From contig JAPLNJ010000200.1 of NCBI GenBank assembly GCA_026692885.1, forward strand, positions 1 to 6,316: a stretch of DNA of 6,316 bases, written 5' to 3'. A program made the position numbers and the translations under genes. The notes under the pieces were generated by a model, which worked only from the letters and a program-made list of their open reading frames with translations, did no database searches and was not told the DNA's origin. Origin of the DNA: Planctomycetota bacterium. Its GTDB lineage: Bacteria > Planctomycetota > Planctomycetia > Pirellulales > Pirellulaceae. Every line of letters begins with the position of its first letter. The first letter of the stretch is position 1. Shown here piece after piece: positions 4,895 through 6,316 of the stretch.

Positions 4895-6316
4895 CTACCG
4901 CTGCGGCGGACTGGCTTCCCGCACCACGGCTCCGTGTTCGTCACTCAGCACCAGCAGCGAGAATTTCTTCACGAAGTCCAGCTCGTTGGTGCTCAGCGAC
5001 GTGTAATCGAAGCGGCCACGCAGATCCGTGTAGCCGTCCTTGTAGAACTTCACCGTGCCGTCCTGCATCTGAGCGTAGACCTTCACGTACACCTTCGCCA
5101 GGGGCTTACCCGTTTCGCTGTGCTTGACGTGGATCTGGCCGTAGTTCTCCACGACCTGCACTGCCAGGGCATTGGCGTAGTAGGCCCGCGATTTGGTCTG
5201 GCCAGCGCCGGTAATCTCGACCAGCACGTTGCTGCTGTGCAACTGCTTGGGCAGCTCGAACGTGATTGCCGCCTGCTTGGCAGGCAGATCCAACGTCTGC
5301 GTCAGGTTGGGCCGGATGTTCGAGAACTGGCCGGAGTACTGCTGCACGAACGGATTGCGGCTGAACAGCAGTTCAATGTCCATCAGGTAGTAGTTGACCT
5401 GGACCTGCTTCAGGGTCTGGTAGTTGAGCGTGACCTTCTTGGCCTCCACCTGGAAGTCGAAACTGGCTTCTGTGGCCGCCAGCTTGGTCTGGACCTCGGT
5501 CCGGCTCTCCTTGTCGATGACCTTGGTGTCCTGACCAGAGATCTCCTCCAGTTGGGCGATCATGGCGCCGAACAGGTCGCGCCAACGATCCACCGGATGC
5601 TGGGCGTACTTCGCGACGATGTCGCGGGCCTGCTGTGGCTGCTCTCGAACCATAGTCAAGTACGCTGCGAAGTAATCGTACTGCAGACGGGTGGCCAACC
5701 GTTCGGCACGCACCCGGCTGAACGCGCCCAGCGCCTCGTCGATCCGGTCCTGCAGCAGGTAATAGGTCACCGCCATCAACTCCGGATCGTCCAGATCGGC
5801 CCGGTAGCTGAGGATCTTCAGCAGTTGGTGATACTGGCCGTGGAAGCGGTCGTTGACAATCTGGCGGCGCTGGCCCAACTGATGGGCGCGAGCGTTGACC
5901 AGCGGCCGGTAGTCGAGGTGCTGGTACGCTTTGCGAGCCACCGGATCGATCGTCAGTAGCGGGCTGTCGATGAAGGCCCCGCATTGGCCGACGAAGCCGT
6001 CCGCGTGTTGCAGATACTCACGGGCCGCTGCCGGCTCGTTGTGCTTGAGGTAATACGACCACAACGTGTCGCTGTAGGCGTGGCGCTGAGCCAGCAACCC
6101 GGTCACCGTGCCGAAGAACGCCTTGTCCTGCACGCGGAAGGCAATCTTGTCCAGGTTCGTACGGTGCAAGTTCGCCTGTTGCAGGTACTTCAACACGTCG
6201 TCGCTGGTGCCGAACTGGGACAGGTATTCCCACGATGCTTTGTCGATGCGGCTAAGCTTGGCTACGGCCTTCAAGGTGACCGGCGCCGCGTGCGCCACCA
6301 ACTGCTCGTTCTTGGA
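4895..6316 (-). CDS. Large protein with helical repeats and macroglobulin-like C-terminal domain (5' end missing)
   Basis: The frame is open to the right edge, leaving the last 473 residues of a longer protein; the TTG at 6301 is an internal Leu, not a start. The first ~285 visible residues are alpha-helical with a TPR-like look (WEYLSQFG, LWSYYLKHNEPAAAREYL, TYYLLQDRIDEALGAFSRV). From about 290 to the end it becomes beta-rich: FDFQVEAKKVTLNYQTL, then YYLMDIELLFSRNPF, then an immunoglobulin/MG-like stretch with GKPLAKVYVKVYA and KDGYTDLRGRFDY, ending in LLVLSDEHGAVVREASPP. The KDGYTDLRGRFDY segment resembles the macroglobulin-type or carboxypeptidase-regulatory-like domains of large secreted planctomycete proteins. 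A cell-envelope location is likely but the signal peptide, if any, is off-window. Function is unknown. The stop is TAG at 4895-4897, followed by the ExbD-like gene on the same strand. Confidence 0.75.
   Translation of the reverse strand, partial: SKNEQLVAHAAPVTLKAVAKLSRIDKASWEYLSQFGTSDDVLKYLQQANLHRTNLDKIAFRVQDKAFFGTVTGLLAQRHAYSDTLWSYYLKHNEPAAAREYLQHADGFVGQCGAFIDSPLLTIDPVARKAYQHLDYRPLVNARAHQLGQRRQIVNDRFHGQYHQLLKILSYRADLDDPELMAVTYYLLQDRIDEALGAFSRVRAERLATRLQYDYFAAYLTMVREQPQQARDIVAKYAQHPVDRWRDLFGAMIAQLEEISGQDTKVIDKESRTEVQTKLAATEASFDFQVEAKKVTLNYQTLKQVQVNYYLMDIELLFSRNPFVQQYSGQFSNIRPNLTQTLDLPAKQAAITFELPKQLHSSNVLVEITGAGQTKSRAYYANALAVQVVENYGQIHVKHSETGKPLAKVYVKVYAQMQDGTVKFYKDGYTDLRGRFDYTSLSTNELDFVKKFSLLVLSDEHGAVVREASPPQR

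Noticed and set aside
4766..5959. 397-residue open frame on the plus strand
   Set aside because: It lies opposite the large minus-strand gene, is rich in Leu, Val, His and Gln as expected of a complement of GC-rich coding DNA, and shows no domain pattern.
1..6316. CRISPR arrays, tRNA or rRNA genes, transposases or long inverted repeats
   Set aside because: I looked for regularly spaced repeats, tRNA-like cloverleaf arms and transposase motifs and saw none; the only repeats are the short motifs reported above.

Overview
The window looks like chromosomal DNA from a high-GC bacterium, most likely a planctomycete of the Gemmata/Gemmataceae type. The basis is three things: a small ExbD-like protein with an N-terminal MSYEDQPR-type leader and one membrane helix, a large secreted-type protein with a helical-repeat part and a macroglobulin-like end, and a family 43 glycosidase. 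The taxonomic call is inference from protein style; no rRNA or marker gene is present.

Layout. Positions 1-816 (+) hold the 3' part of a family 43 glycoside hydrolase cut by the left edge. Positions 817-1143 carry no convincing intact gene, but end in a good promoter (TATAAT at 1098-1103) overlapped by a palindrome. Next come two tightly spaced plus-strand genes. The first (1144-1941) encodes a 265-residue protein made of two in-register retropepsin-like aspartic-protease repeats. The second (1960-3996) encodes a 678-residue protein whose C-terminal ~290 residues match the phosphoribosyltransferase-like domain of predicted conflict systems (PRTase-CE), after a ~380-residue N-terminal part I do not recognise. 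Positions 3997-4276 are intergenic, with an 8-bp-stem hairpin and a possible frameshifted gene stub. Positions 4277-4783 (-) encode the ExbD/TolR-like protein, and 4895-6316 (-) the C-terminal 473 residues of the large protein, cut by the right edge.

The retropepsin-PRTase pair is the point of interest. It has its own promoter and 18-nt intergenic spacing, lies between unrelated housekeeping or catabolic genes, and has similar hairpin-forming 21-bp motifs just before and just after it. I read it as a two-gene cassette, possibly an undescribed defence or conflict module in which a nucleotide-handling PRTase-fold protein works with a monomeric, pepsin-like bilobed protease. That role is inference; the domain motifs and the internal duplication are visible in the sequence.
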